A stretch of 64,000 bases of DNA from Anaerolineae bacterium (GTDB lineage: Bacteria > Chloroflexota > Anaerolineae > Aggregatilineales > Phototrophicaceae): NCBI GenBank assembly GCA_022824465.1, contig JAJDZV010000009.1:1-64000 (forward strand), given 5' to 3'. This document shows, in pieces, positions 1-8,717 of this stretch. The translations under genes were made by a program, and so were the position numbers. The notes beneath the pieces were generated by a model. It had not been told where the DNA came from, searched no databases, and saw only the letters and a list, made by a program, of their open reading frames with translations. Positions within the stretch are counted from its first letter, which is position 1. Every line of letters starts with the position of its first letter.

Positions 1-22
1 GATTAGCGTCTGATTTGGACTT

Positions 23-1699
23 ATGAGGGCGGGGAAGATTCTCGCCCTCGCCAATTGCTCACAGGCAATCATGCAGCTATCGAGCCTTATCCCACCTGGA
101 ATGCGAGTTAACGGACGGCGCGGCGGCGCGGCGAGCTGGCATTTTGGCAATCGTCAGTTGGCGCAAGTCGTCAGTTTGGGCGTCGTGGCGGTTGTCATGA
201 TACCGGTTGTTTATCTTGCCGGCGGGGCGCTCGCGGCCGGTCAAGAAGGCATCGACTATTTGCTGCGAACGCGCACCCTGATGATTGTCGGCAACAGCAT
301 CGCCCTGGCGCTGGCGACCACTATCCTGGCGACGCTGATAGGCTTGCCCTTCGCCTGGCTGACGAGCCGCACTGATTTGCCCGCCGGGCGAATCATTTTG
401 GCGCTGGGGCTGGCGGCGATGGTCATCCCGTCGTATCTCACGGCAGTTACCTACACCGAAGCCTTCGGACCGAAGGGCATCCTGCAGTCCTTACTCGAAC
501 CATTAGGCGTCGAACGGCTGCCTGGCATCAAAGGCTTCGCTGGCGCTGTGCTGACTATTACTTTTGTCACCTTTCCTTACGTGGTTCTGCCGGCGCGGGC
601 GGCGCTTTTGCATTCGGATCGGTCGTTGGAAGAAGCGGGGCAAAGCCTGGGTTTGGGCCGCTGGCAAGTTTTCCGTCAGATTACTTTGCCCCAATTGCGC
701 CCGGCATTGTCGGCCGGCATGCTTATGACCGCTCTCTACGCCTTGAGCGACTTCGGCGCCGTCGCAGTAATGCGCTTCAATGCCTTTACGCGGGCGATAT
801 TCATTCAGACCGAGTCATTTCGCATGGACAAGGCTTCGGTACTGGGCTTGGCGCTCGTTGCCATGACGCTGCTTTTGCTATTCCTGCAATCGCGGCTGCA
901 GCGCGAGGGACCGCACTATCGTATCGGCGTCGGCGCCTCGCGGGAACTTGCGACACAGGCGCTTGGCAAATGGACGGTTCCGGCGCTCCTGTTTTGCGGG
1001 GCGGTGATAGCGGTCGGCGTGGGCATTCCTTTGCTGGTGCTTTTCAAGTGGCTAGCTGGACATACGCTGACGAATCCGATTCAGGTCCCGCTGTGGGAGT
1101 TAGTCTCCAATACCGTCAGCGTCAGCGCGGTTGCTGCTGTAGTCGCGGCCGTCGCAGCCTTTCCGCTGGCGCTGCTGGCGCTGCGATCGGCGTCGCGCTT
1201 CGACCGCTGGCTGGCGCATCTCGCCTACGCGGGCAACGTCCTGCCCGGCATCGTGATTGCGCTGGCGCTGGTGTATTTCGCGACTCAGCATGCGCTCAGC
1301 CTGTATCAGACCTTTCCCTTGCTGATATTGGGCTATTCGATCCGCTATCTGCCTTTCAGCATTGGCGCCACCGAGAGCGCTTTTGCCCAGATCAATCCCC
1401 GCTTTGAGGAGGCGGCGCGGAGCCTCGGCTTGACTGCGCGAGCGGCTCTGTTCCGCATAACCGTGCCATTGGCGCGCGGCGGCATCCTGGCTGGCTTGGC
1501 ATTGGTATTCCTCAATGTCATGAAGGAGTTGCCGACCACGCTGATCCTGCGACCGATCGGATTTCGCACCTTTGCCACGCGAATCTGGAGCGACTATGAC
1601 GAAGCCTTTCTCTCGTCGATCGCGCTGCCCGGTTTGGCCTTGATAGCGGTGTCAGCCGTCGCCCTGACGATAATACTCAGGCGAGAAAAAGCCGCGTAG
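23..1699 (+). CDS. Iron-type ABC transporter permease, two fused permease domains (FbpB-like)
   Basis: This is a membrane permease of a binding-protein-dependent importer, of the kind that moves ferric iron (FbpB/SfuB) or thiamine. The 558-residue protein contains two homologous permease halves. Each has hydrophobic helices and an EAA loop that docks the ATPase: EEAGQSLGLGRWQVFRQ near residue 204 and EEAARSLGLTARAALFR near residue 465. An in-frame stop lies at 11-13, so the gene is complete. The start is uncertain because ATG codons at 23, 71 and 101 are in frame; the one at 101 would give a short cytoplasmic tail before the first helix. The ATPase gene follows 85 bases downstream and is probably cotranscribed. 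No substrate-binding protein is in the window, so iron as substrate is inferred from the fused-permease architecture. Confidence 0.85.
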   Translation: MRAGKILALANCSQAIMQLSSLIPPGMRVNGRRGGAASWHFGNRQLAQVVSLGVVAVVMIPVVYLAGGALAAGQEGIDYLLRTRTLMIVGNSIALALATTILATLIGLPFAWLTSRTDLPAGRIILALGLAAMVIPSYLTAVTYTEAFGPKGILQSLLEPLGVERLPGIKGFAGAVLTITFVTFPYVVLPARAALLHSDRSLEEAGQSLGLGRWQVFRQITLPQLRPALSAGMLMTALYALSDFGAVAVMRFNAFTRAIFIQTESFRMDKASVLGLALVAMTLLLLFLQSRLQREGPHYRIGVGASRELATQALGKWTVPALLFCGAVIAVGVGIPLLVLFKWLAGHTLTNPIQVPLWELVSNTVSVSAVAAVVAAVAAFPLALLALRSASRFDRWLAHLAYAGNVLPGIVIALALVYFATQHALSLYQTFPLLILGYSIRYLPFSIGATESAFAQINPRFEEAARSLGLTARAALFRITVPLARGGILAGLALVFLNVMKELPTTLILRPIGFRTFATRIWSDYDEAFLSSIALPGLALIAVSAVALTIILRREKAA

Positions 1700-1784
1700 C
1701 TGCTGCGCGGAGATTTCCCCTGTTACGCGTATGCTTTTTCACTATGCTTGAGCCAGGCAGCGAGCGACCTGAGCGAAGGCGCCT

Positions 1785-2819
1785 ATGGAATTCCCCTTGC
1801 AAACGGATAGCCTCACTAAGTCATTTGACGGAGACGCGCCCGCCGTCGATGACATTTCCCTGAGCGTGCGTCCAGGCGAGTTCCTGACCTTGCTTGGTCC
1901 CAGCGGCGGCGGCAAAACTACGATGCTGCGGCTGCTGGCCGGCTTCGAAACACCGACCAGCGGACGCATTCAAATCGGCGAAAGAATCGTCGCGGACGAC
2001 GCGCATTTCGTCCCGCCGGAGCAGCGCAAAGTCGGCATGGTTTTCCAGGACTACGCGCTCTTTCCGCATGTCGATGTGGCTGGCAATATCGGCTTTGGCT
2101 TGCGCGGCGCGCGGCGCGAACGGGACAAACGTGTGAAGGAGCTGCTTGCGCTTGTCGGGCTGGAGTCATTTGCGGCGCGGATGCCTCACGAATTGAGCGG
2201 CGGTCAGCAGCAGCGAGTGGCTTTGGCGCGGGCGCTGGCGCCGGGTCCTGACATCCTGCTCCTGGATGAACCTTTCTCCAATCTCGATACTGGCTTGCGC
2301 GCGCAGGTGCGGACGGATGTGCGCAACATCCTGATGCAGACGGAAACCACCGCGATATTCGTCACGCATGACCAGCAAGAGGCATTGAGCCTGTCCGATG
2401 AGATCGCGGTCATCTTCGAGGGCAAACTTGTGCAAGTCGCCACGCCTCACGCGATCTACAACCGCCCGGTCAACAGGCAGGTCGCGCAGTTCGTTGGCGA
2501 GGCGAACTTCTTGCCGGCGGTCGCGCAGGGCATGACCGCAGAGAGCCGGCTTGGCGAGGTGAAGCTATTTCTGCCAAAAGAGGGCAAGGCGCAGCTGATG
2601 ATTCGCCCAGAAGCGCTAGCGGTGGGCTTCGGCGATGTGGGCAAGCCGGCGACGGTTCGCTGGCGCGAGTTCTACGGTCATTACCAGCGGCTGGGCTTGA
2701 CGCTGGATGACGGGACGGAGCTGGTAGCGCGGACGGGCGTGGACCGGTACTTTGGACGGGGCGACAAAGTATGCGTGTCGGTGGCGATGCCGGCGCTGGC
2801 GTATGACGTGTCGGGCTAG
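1785..2819 (+). CDS. ABC transporter ATP-binding protein (FbpC-like)
   Basis: This is the cytoplasmic ATPase that powers the permease encoded just upstream. In the 344-residue protein the Walker A motif GPSGGGKT is at residues 38-45, the signature LSGGQ at 137-141, Walker B ends in DE at 161-162, and the switch histidine lies in VTHDQ near 194. Residues after about 240 form a TOBE-type C-terminal domain, which is usual in the iron, thiamine, spermidine and sugar importer ATPases. The order permease then ATPase, with a short gap, supports a single transporter. Specificity for ferric iron over thiamine or other solutes cannot be settled without the binding protein. Confidence 0.88.
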   Translation: MEFPLQTDSLTKSFDGDAPAVDDISLSVRPGEFLTLLGPSGGGKTTMLRLLAGFETPTSGRIQIGERIVADDAHFVPPEQRKVGMVFQDYALFPHVDVAGNIGFGLRGARRERDKRVKELLALVGLESFAARMPHELSGGQQQRVALARALAPGPDILLLDEPFSNLDTGLRAQVRTDVRNILMQTETTAIFVTHDQQEALSLSDEIAVIFEGKLVQVATPHAIYNRPVNRQVAQFVGEANFLPAVAQGMTAESRLGEVKLFLPKEGKAQLMIRPEALAVGFGDVGKPATVRWREFYGHYQRLGLTLDDGTELVARTGVDRYFGRGDKVCVSVAMPALAYDVSG

Positions 2820-2896
2820 GCTTTTGTGGCGAAAGACTATGACTGCGATGCCATTTGCAAACAGGCGGAAGAATCTGGCGCAAACCGGTTATTAAA

Positions 2897-4399
2897 TCAT
2901 GCCGCCGGCAGCCAAACGCGAAACACAGCGCCCTCGCCTCGGCCGCGGCTCTGCGCAGTGATGCGTCCGCCATGGGATTCGACGATTTCCTTTGCTATCG
3001 CCAAGCCCAAGCCCGTTCCTCGCTGGGGACCGCGCGCCTTGTCAACCTGATAGAAGCGCTCGAATATCCGCGGCAATTCGTCCGCCGGAATGCCTATGCC
3101 GCTGTCCTGAATAGATACCGTCACGCCATCCGGCGCTTGCTCGACGTCAACACGCACGGCGCCGCCGGCCGGCGTAAACTTGAGCGCGTTGCTGATCAGG
3201 TTCATCAGCGCCTGAGCCAGCCGATCGCCATCGCCGATTACGATGGGCGCGGGTGTAATCTTTGCTTCGAGACTCAAGTCCTTCTGTTCCGCAACGACCG
3301 CCAAGCTTTGCGCCACGTCTTGGCAGAGCTTTCTCATGTCAATTGGTTCCCGCCGCATTGATAGCTTGCCGGTTTGCAGCCGCTCCAGATCGGTCAATTC
3401 GACCACCATGCGGTTAAGGCGGCTGGCTTCGTCATATATCGTCTGCGCCGCGGCTTTCGTATCGTCGGCGGCGCCGTCTATTATCGCTTGAGCGTACCCC
3501 TGAATTGAAGTCAGCGGCGTCTTGAGATCGTGGGAGACGTTGCCGAGGAAGTCGCGCTGGGCGCTGTTCGCCGCGAGAACTTCCGCCGTCATGCGGTTGA
3601 AAGATTCCGCCACCGAGCGCACTTCGGCGGGGCCGCTCGCGGGAACGTTTACCGCGTAATTGCCGCGCGCCACAGCAATAGCGGCCTTTGCCAGCCGCTG
3701 CAAGGGCTGCGCGATGTTGCGGCTTATCAAGGCGGCAAGAACGATGGCAATCACTATGCCGACCACGCCGGCTTGGACGAGCGGCGGCGCAAGCGCGCTG
3801 CTGAACACCGCCAACGTAGCCTGGAGACTAATGGTGGGCTTAGGCTCGGCCAGGAGCCATAGGTCGTCAGGTCGCTGGCGATCCTGGAGGCGCTGCTGCC
3901 GATACATCACGCCACCGTATACCCACTCGTCGCCGCTGGGATCGGCAAATCCGCCGAAGAACTGTTCGCCGCCCCGCGTCAGCACCTTTGCTAGGCGATC
4001 ATCCTGGTATCGCGCGCGCTGAAGTGTTATGCGCTGGCCGGATTGGAATACGCCGGCGCTGTCGTAGATGACATGCGTGCCTTGCGGCGCGACGCGGATC
4101 TGCAAGGTGCGAACACTGCGCGTCCGGGCAAAGATATCCAGTAGCTCGTCGATTCTGCCTTGCAGAAAGCGCGAATTGGAGTCGAACGGCATATCGGCGA
4201 TGAAGTCAATGTAATTCAGCCCTTGCGTCAAAGCGGCCAGGCGCTCATAGGCCGGCTCGGGCGGCGCGGCCCGGTTGCCGATCAAGACAAAGAGCGCCAA
4301 TGCGATCACGCCGAGCGTCACAATGAGGAGGAACAGGTATGAAGACAGGAGGCGGAGACGCAAGTCAAAAACCGGACGCGCGCGCTTAGCGGTCATCAA
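2897..4399 (-). CDS. Membrane sensor histidine kinase
   Basis: This is an inner-membrane sensor kinase that should autophosphorylate on His290 and pass phosphate to the response regulator encoded immediately upstream. Domains in order are a first transmembrane helix (about 20-42), an extracytoplasmic sensor region (about 43-205), a second helix (about 208-226), HAMP (about 227-280), HisKA with the box SHDLKTPL at 289-296, and an ATPase domain. The ATPase domain has the N box around Asn404, G1 motif DSGIGIP at 432-438 and G2 motif GTGLGL at 461-466. Its start overlaps the regulator's end by 14 bases, so the two are translationally coupled. The sensor domain matches no family I recognise, so the signal is unknown. 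It converges on the fbpC-like gene with no clear terminator between them. Confidence 0.93.
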   Translation of the reverse strand: MMTAKRARPVFDLRLRLLSSYLFLLIVTLGVIALALFVLIGNRAAPPEPAYERLAALTQGLNYIDFIADMPFDSNSRFLQGRIDELLDIFARTRSVRTLQIRVAPQGTHVIYDSAGVFQSGQRITLQRARYQDDRLAKVLTRGGEQFFGGFADPSGDEWVYGGVMYRQQRLQDRQRPDDLWLLAEPKPTISLQATLAVFSSALAPPLVQAGVVGIVIAIVLAALISRNIAQPLQRLAKAAIAVARGNYAVNVPASGPAEVRSVAESFNRMTAEVLAANSAQRDFLGNVSHDLKTPLTSIQGYAQAIIDGAADDTKAAAQTIYDEASRLNRMVVELTDLERLQTGKLSMRREPIDMRKLCQDVAQSLAVVAEQKDLSLEAKITPAPIVIGDGDRLAQALMNLISNALKFTPAGGAVRVDVEQAPDGVTVSIQDSGIGIPADELPRIFERFYQVDKARGPQRGTGLGLAIAKEIVESHGGRITAQSRGRGEGAVFRVWLPAA

Positions 4400-5069
4400 G
4401 TCTATACCCCACTCCCCAAACCGTTTCGATCGTGGGGCTCATCCCCTTCAGCTTGTGCCTGAGATGGGCGACATGCACATCGACGGTTCGCGTCTGCCCG
4501 GCGAAATCGTATCCCCAAACCACATTCAGCAATCTGTCGCGACTATAGACGACGCCCTTGTTCTGCGCCAGAACTTGCAGCAAATCGAATTCTTTCATAC
4601 GCAAGTCCACTGGCTTGCCCTCTACCTCAACGCGGCGGCGCTGGGCGTCAATTATCAAGTTGCCAATGACAATTGGCGGCGGCGCTTCGTCCTGCCCTTG
4701 CCCACGATCCGTTCGGCGCAAAATAGCGCGGATTCGAGCAAGCAACTCGCGCGGGTTGAAGGGCTTGGTCAAATAGTCATCAGCGCCGAGCTCCAAGCCG
4801 ACGATCTTGTCGATGTCTTCCGCGCGCGCCGTCAACATGATGATCGGGACGTCAGAGGCTTCTCGTACGCGCCGACATACCTCCAAACCGTCCATGCCCG
4901 GCAGCATGAGATCCAAAACCACCAGGCTCGGTTTGTCGCGCAAAATCATATCCTTGGCGGTTTGGCCGTTTGTCGCGCTGGTGACCTGGTATCCATCCGG
5001 TTCCAGGTACATCCGCGCCAGGTCTATTATTCGCTTTTCATCATCAACAACCAGTATGGTATCTGTCAT
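4386..5069 (-). CDS. OmpR/PhoB-family response regulator
   Basis: This is a 227-residue DNA-binding response regulator and the cognate partner of the downstream kinase. The receiver domain (about 4-118) has the acidic pair in VVDDEK, the phospho-acceptor aspartate in VVLDLMLPG (Asp53 from this start) and the lysine in LTKPFNPRELL. The C-terminal winged-helix domain ends with the typical TVDVHVAHLRHKL and VWGVGYRL segments. The ATG at 5069 is chosen over an in-frame GTG at 5081 because proteins of this family usually begin 3-6 residues before ILVVDDE. Four 11-bp-phased hexamers lie about 155-195 bases upstream and are a plausible self-binding site. Confidence 0.93.
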   Translation of the reverse strand: MTDTILVVDDEKRIIDLARMYLEPDGYQVTSATNGQTAKDMILRDKPSLVVLDLMLPGMDGLEVCRRVREASDVPIIMLTARAEDIDKIVGLELGADDYLTKPFNPRELLARIRAILRRTDRGQGQDEAPPPIVIGNLIIDAQRRRVEVEGKPVDLRMKEFDLLQVLAQNKGVVYSRDRLLNVVWGYDFAGQTRTVDVHVAHLRHKLKGMSPTIETVWGVGYRLDDR

Positions 5070-5223
5070 AAATTCCGTCACTCGAAACTGATTACGGGCG
5101 CAGCAAGCGCTCTGTCCGCTCGCGCCTTCCGGCGCTGCAATTTCGCGACTACTTAGCGCCTGTCGACTTCACCTATTATCCTAGGCTGCCCTCTCGCTGT
5201 CGTGGTTCAGTCTGGCTTACATT

Positions 5224-5262
5224 TGTCACATCAAAGTAAGCTCAATGTAAATGTTTTGTAAA
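5224..5262 (-). promoter_or_regulatory. Four 11-bp-phased hexamer repeats, probable OmpR-type operator
   Basis: Read on the plus strand, the hexamers TGTCAC, AGTAAG, TGTAAA and TGTAAA begin at 5224, 5235, 5246 and 5257, exactly 11 bases apart. Read toward the regulator gene they are TTTACA, TTTACA, CTTACT and GTGACA. OmpR/PhoB-type winged-helix regulators bind tandem direct repeats with this 11-bp phase. The position upstream of the regulator suggests autoregulation, but the divergent acetyltransferase could also be a target. A weak minus-strand -10 candidate (GATAAT) lies at 5180-5175. Confidence 0.6.
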
Positions 5263-5587
5263 CGCAGCCCCAGCGCCCCAAGAGAATGGACACCTGCTCA
5301 CTCAATGATACGCGGTCGCCTCGCGATTGTTGTATAGGATTGCCCAGCGGCATCAGCTACAATCGCGGAAGTTGAAGCGATCGTGACGTGACGCGCGGGC
5401 TGGGCGCGCCAGGACGCATTGAGTCAGTTTACTCTCAGCGTCGGCGGCATTCGGCGAGCGGCTGGCAGGCGCGGTCTTTTCAGCACAAAATTGACCGCCT
5501 CTATGGCATTCTCACAATGTACATCGCAAAAGGCGCTTGGCGACCGGAAAACGAAGAAGCGGCTCTCCTCGTGATGAACGGCGGGTG
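5263..5587. other. Intergenic stretch between regulator and acetyltransferase genes
   Basis: About 325 bases separate the repeat operator from the acetyltransferase start. A TACAAT hexamer lies at 5358-5363, but no -35 with suitable spacing goes with it. Short open frames here have no recognisable product, no convincing ribosome binding site and no family resemblance. Nothing else is evident. Confidence 0.4.
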
Positions 5588-6184
5588 ATGAAGCCAGCGA
5601 TCCGCCTTGCCGAGCCAGTTGACGCGGCCGCCATTCTGGAGATCTACGCGCCAATCGTCCGCGATACGCACATTTCATTCGAAATGACGGTCCCCGATGT
5701 CGCGGAGATTGAGATGCGCATCTCTAGTGCTTTGGCGATGTATCCGTGGCTGGTATGCACTATTGGGAGCCAGATAGCGGGTTATGCCTACGCCAGCGCC
5801 TTTCGCTCGCGCTACGCCTACCAATGGACGACCGAGACGACCGTGTACGTGCATCGCGATTTCCAGCGGCGCGGCATATCTACGGCGCTTTTTCGTTCGC
5901 TGATTGCGATCTTGCGCGCGCAAGGCTTCCGCACTGCGGTGGGGGTCATTGCCTTGCCCAATCCTGGCAGCATTCGCTCGCACGAAGCGGTCGGCTTCCG
6001 AAAGCTGGGTGTGTTTAAGCGCGTGGGCTTCAAAGCCGGGCGCTGGCGCGATACCGGCTGGTGGCAGCTTGAGCTGCAAGCCTTGCCAGACTCGCCGCAA
6101 ACGCCGATACCGATCGGCGAGCTGGCGGCGGCGGCTGGAATCGCCAGTCTGCTTGCGACGGGCCTAAGATTCATCCGCAGTTAA
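5588..6184 (+). CDS. GNAT N-acetyltransferase, phosphinothricin-acetyltransferase-like
   Basis: This 198-residue cytoplasmic enzyme should transfer an acetyl group from acetyl-CoA to a small amine. The family pattern is that of Pat/Bar/YncA proteins: an N-terminal IRLAEPVDAAAILEIYAP segment, the strand TTETTVYVHRDFQRRGIS, which contains the acetyl-CoA pyrophosphate loop (RRGIST), and the C-terminal SIRSHEAVGFRKLGVFKRVG followed by GRWRDTGWW. The chosen ATG begins directly at the conserved N-terminus; an in-frame ATG at 5537 would add 17 residues of no family character. In many bacteria YncA-type members acetylate methionine sulfoximine or sulfone, so the natural substrate may be of that kind. 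The S9 peptidase gene follows after 16 bases and may share its transcript. Confidence 0.88.
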   Translation: MKPAIRLAEPVDAAAILEIYAPIVRDTHISFEMTVPDVAEIEMRISSALAMYPWLVCTIGSQIAGYAYASAFRSRYAYQWTTETTVYVHRDFQRRGISTALFRSLIAILRAQGFRTAVGVIALPNPGSIRSHEAVGFRKLGVFKRVGFKAGRWRDTGWWQLELQALPDSPQTPIPIGELAAAAGIASLLATGLRFIRS

Positions 6185-6200
6185 GTAAAGGAGAAATCTA

Positions 6201-8210
6201 GTGGCAGACGAAAAGCGACCGATAACCGCTGAGGACCTCTATCGCATTCAATACCTGGAGGACCCGCAGATCAGCCCGGACGGGAAGCATGTCGCCTTTG
6301 TCAAGGTGACGCCCGATCCATTTGAAAAGACATACAAGCGCAACATCTGGTTATGCCGAGTCGACGATGGCGCTATGCGGCAGCTAACGCGCGGGGACAA
6401 AGACGTCAACCCGCGCTGGTCGCCGGGCGGCAAGCAACTGGCTTTCGTCTCAACACGCGGCGAAAAACCGCAGATCTATCTCTTGCCGACAGCCGACCTC
6501 GGCGGCGAAGCGCGACAACTAACCTCGCTGGATTATGGCGGCCACAGCCCCAGTTGGTCGCCCGACGGCGTACGAATCGCGTTCCTGGCGCCGATGAGCC
6601 GTGACGAGCGTGTGGCCGACGACGATGGTGATTCGCCGCCCGAGCCAGCCGACCAACTGGAGCGCAAGCATCTAAATGAGCGCAAGGCGGAAACCGAAGC
6701 GCTTCGCTGGGACCCGCGTCCGATGTGGCGTATTCCCTATCGACAAGACACATCATACGTCGACGAGCGCTACGCTCAGGTGATGGTGATCGACGCCGCC
6801 GAGGCAGACGATTCCAAGCCCAGACGGCTGACCGCGCTTGACGCCGATTACTCCGAGCCGCAGTGGTCCCCGGATGGGCGGTCGATTTTCACGTCGCGCA
6901 CAACGACGCCGGAAGGCGACGAACCTTGGCGCGCCATGGGCGTCTACGCGCTGGATGCGGTTACCGGCGACGAAACAGCGCTGACCAGCGGCGACTTCAG
7001 TTTCTCGGCGCCAAAGCCGTCGCCCGACGGCAATTGGATTGCCTGCGCGCGCAGCCACATAGGCCTGACTGATATGCCCTCCCGCCTCGCTCTTTTGCCT
7101 GCCGACGGCGGCGAACCGCGCGTGATCAATGAGACGCTAGATCGTGAGATTCTTGACTGGGCTTGGGCGCCAGAAAGCCGGTTGGCGCTTTCAGTGGAGA
7201 GCGAAGGCAATGTGCTGCCTTGGCATTACGACCCGGCGGCCGACAGCCTCAGCCAAGCGCATAGCGGCGTCTACGAAATCGAGCAGTTGGACTTTGGCGC
7301 CGGCGGCTTGGCGGCGATGACCGTGTCGACGCCGCAAAACCCGCAGGAACTCTACTTGCTCCAAAACGGCGAATTCCGAGAGGTCACGAGCTGCAACCAC
7401 GAGCTGCTAGACGAGGTCATCGTGCAGCCGATACAAGAATTGCGTTTTGAGACGCCGCACGGCGAGGCGCAAGGCTGGTATATCCTGCCTGTCGGATACG
7501 AAGCCGGCGCGAAACCGCCGCTCGCGCTGAATATGCATGGCGGTCCGCATATCGCCTGGGGCTTTTCGACCAAGACGATGTGGCATGAGTGCCAATTCCA
7601 CGCGGCGCGCGGCTACACGGTTCTCTACTGTAATCCGCATGGCAGCGGTGGCTATGGAAAAGACTTTATGCGAAAGCTGCACGCCGCCTGGGGACCGGTC
7701 GCCATGGACGACATCATGGCTGGCGTCGACGCGCTGCTGGCGCTTGGATTCGCTGACGCCGAGCGCATGGCGATCACCGGCGGCTCTTACGGCGGTTATC
7801 TAACCGGCTGGATAATCTCGCACACTGACCGTTTCAAAGCGGCTGTGTCGCAGCGGGGCGTCTACAATCTCTCCAGCTTCTATGGAACAACCGATGTGCC
7901 CTTGCTGATTTCTAACGAGTTTGACGCCGAACCCTGGGAGAATCACGAAGTTTACTGGGACAATTCGCCGCTGAGATACGCCGCGGACATCAAAACGCCG
8001 CTGCTGCTGATCCACTCCGAATTAGACTTTCGCGTGCCGATAGAGCAGGCCGAGCAGCTCTTCGCCTGGGTGCGGCGCGCGACCGAAACGCCCGTCCGCA
8101 TGTTGCGTTATCCGCGCGAGGGCCACAGTCTTTCGCGAATTGGTGAACCGGGTCATCGAGTCAGTCGCCTGACCGAGATGATTAACTGGTTTGATCGCTA
8201 CACCGGCTGA
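6201..8210 (+). CDS. S9 family peptidase (acylaminoacyl-peptidase / prolyl-oligopeptidase type)
   Basis: This is a 669-residue serine peptidase with an N-terminal WD40-like beta-propeller (about 1-400) and a C-terminal alpha/beta-hydrolase domain. The propeller blades show repeated RWSPGG, SWSPDG and QWSPDG turns. The nucleophile elbow GGSYGG places Ser529, with Asp609 in ELDFRVP and His642 in EGHSLS, a complete triad in the expected order. The oxyanion/entry segment MHGGPH precedes the nucleophile. Translation starts at GTG 6201, preceded by a strong AAAGGAGA ribosome binding site. No signal peptide is visible, so it is probably a cytoplasmic oligopeptidase that removes acylated or hydrophobic N-terminal residues. 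Confidence 0.93.
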   Translation: MADEKRPITAEDLYRIQYLEDPQISPDGKHVAFVKVTPDPFEKTYKRNIWLCRVDDGAMRQLTRGDKDVNPRWSPGGKQLAFVSTRGEKPQIYLLPTADLGGEARQLTSLDYGGHSPSWSPDGVRIAFLAPMSRDERVADDDGDSPPEPADQLERKHLNERKAETEALRWDPRPMWRIPYRQDTSYVDERYAQVMVIDAAEADDSKPRRLTALDADYSEPQWSPDGRSIFTSRTTTPEGDEPWRAMGVYALDAVTGDETALTSGDFSFSAPKPSPDGNWIACARSHIGLTDMPSRLALLPADGGEPRVINETLDREILDWAWAPESRLALSVESEGNVLPWHYDPAADSLSQAHSGVYEIEQLDFGAGGLAAMTVSTPQNPQELYLLQNGEFREVTSCNHELLDEVIVQPIQELRFETPHGEAQGWYILPVGYEAGAKPPLALNMHGGPHIAWGFSTKTMWHECQFHAARGYTVLYCNPHGSGGYGKDFMRKLHAAWGPVAMDDIMAGVDALLALGFADAERMAITGGSYGGYLTGWIISHTDRFKAAVSQRGVYNLSSFYGTTDVPLLISNEFDAEPWENHEVYWDNSPLRYAADIKTPLLLIHSELDFRVPIEQAEQLFAWVRRATETPVRMLRYPREGHSLSRIGEPGHRVSRLTEMINWFDRYTG

Positions 8211-8218
8211 AACCGGTG
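8201..8218. terminator. Short hairpin between convergent genes
   Basis: CACCGG and CCGGTG form a perfect 6-bp stem with a 6-base loop. The left arm overlaps the last codons of the peptidase gene. It lies between two convergent genes and could end transcription in either direction, but no T-run follows on either side, so the call is weak. Confidence 0.25.
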
Positions 8219-8222
8219 CGGA

Positions 8223-8693
8223 TCAGGATCTGGTCGCCACCGGGAAACGCTGCGAGAAGAGGGTGAAATAGAGGCGCGCCTGGTCGATGATGTCACGCCG
8301 TTGCGCTTGCGGCAAAACACCGAAGACAGCGCGAAGTTGGTCAATTAAGCCGCGCTGCACCGCCAGGAAGCGCGCCGAACCCGCTTCCGTTAAGATGACG
8401 TCGACCGATCGGCCGTCGTCTTCATTGCGCCGCCGCCGCACCAGGGGCGGATCCATCGCTTCCAGACGCTTGACCAAGCCGGTCATGGTCGCGCTGGTCA
8501 GATGATGGTCGCGGGCAATCGCGCCGATGCGGCAAGCTCCCGCGTTTTCCGACAGGGTCTTGAGCACGTAAAACTGCGGCGGCGTCAATTGATGCGCCTC
8601 AAAGTGGCTGGCCAAGCGCTTTTCGCCATCGTTCACGATATCAAAGAGGACCGACCACAGCTCGGCGACATCACGATTCAGTTCGTCATCCAC
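8223..8693 (-). CDS. MarR-family transcriptional regulator
   Basis: This is a 156-residue dimeric winged-helix regulator. Helix-turn-helix residues span about 52-80 (ACRIGAIARDHHLTSATMTGLVKRLE), followed by the wing LVRRRRNEDDGRSVDVILTEAG. That order and spacing is standard for MarR proteins, which usually respond to phenolic or oxidative ligands. It lies 24 bases downstream of the isocitrate-dehydrogenase-like gene on the same strand, so the two may be cotranscribed. No inverted-repeat operator could be assigned, so the target and ligand are unknown. Confidence 0.9.
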   Translation of the reverse strand: MDDELNRDVAELWSVLFDIVNDGEKRLASHFEAHQLTPPQFYVLKTLSENAGACRIGAIARDHHLTSATMTGLVKRLEAMDPPLVRRRRNEDDGRSVDVILTEAGSARFLAVQRGLIDQLRAVFGVLPQAQRRDIIDQARLYFTLFSQRFPVATRS

Positions 8694-8717
8694 GCTGTTC
8701 CGCCTTTGCCCGCGCCC

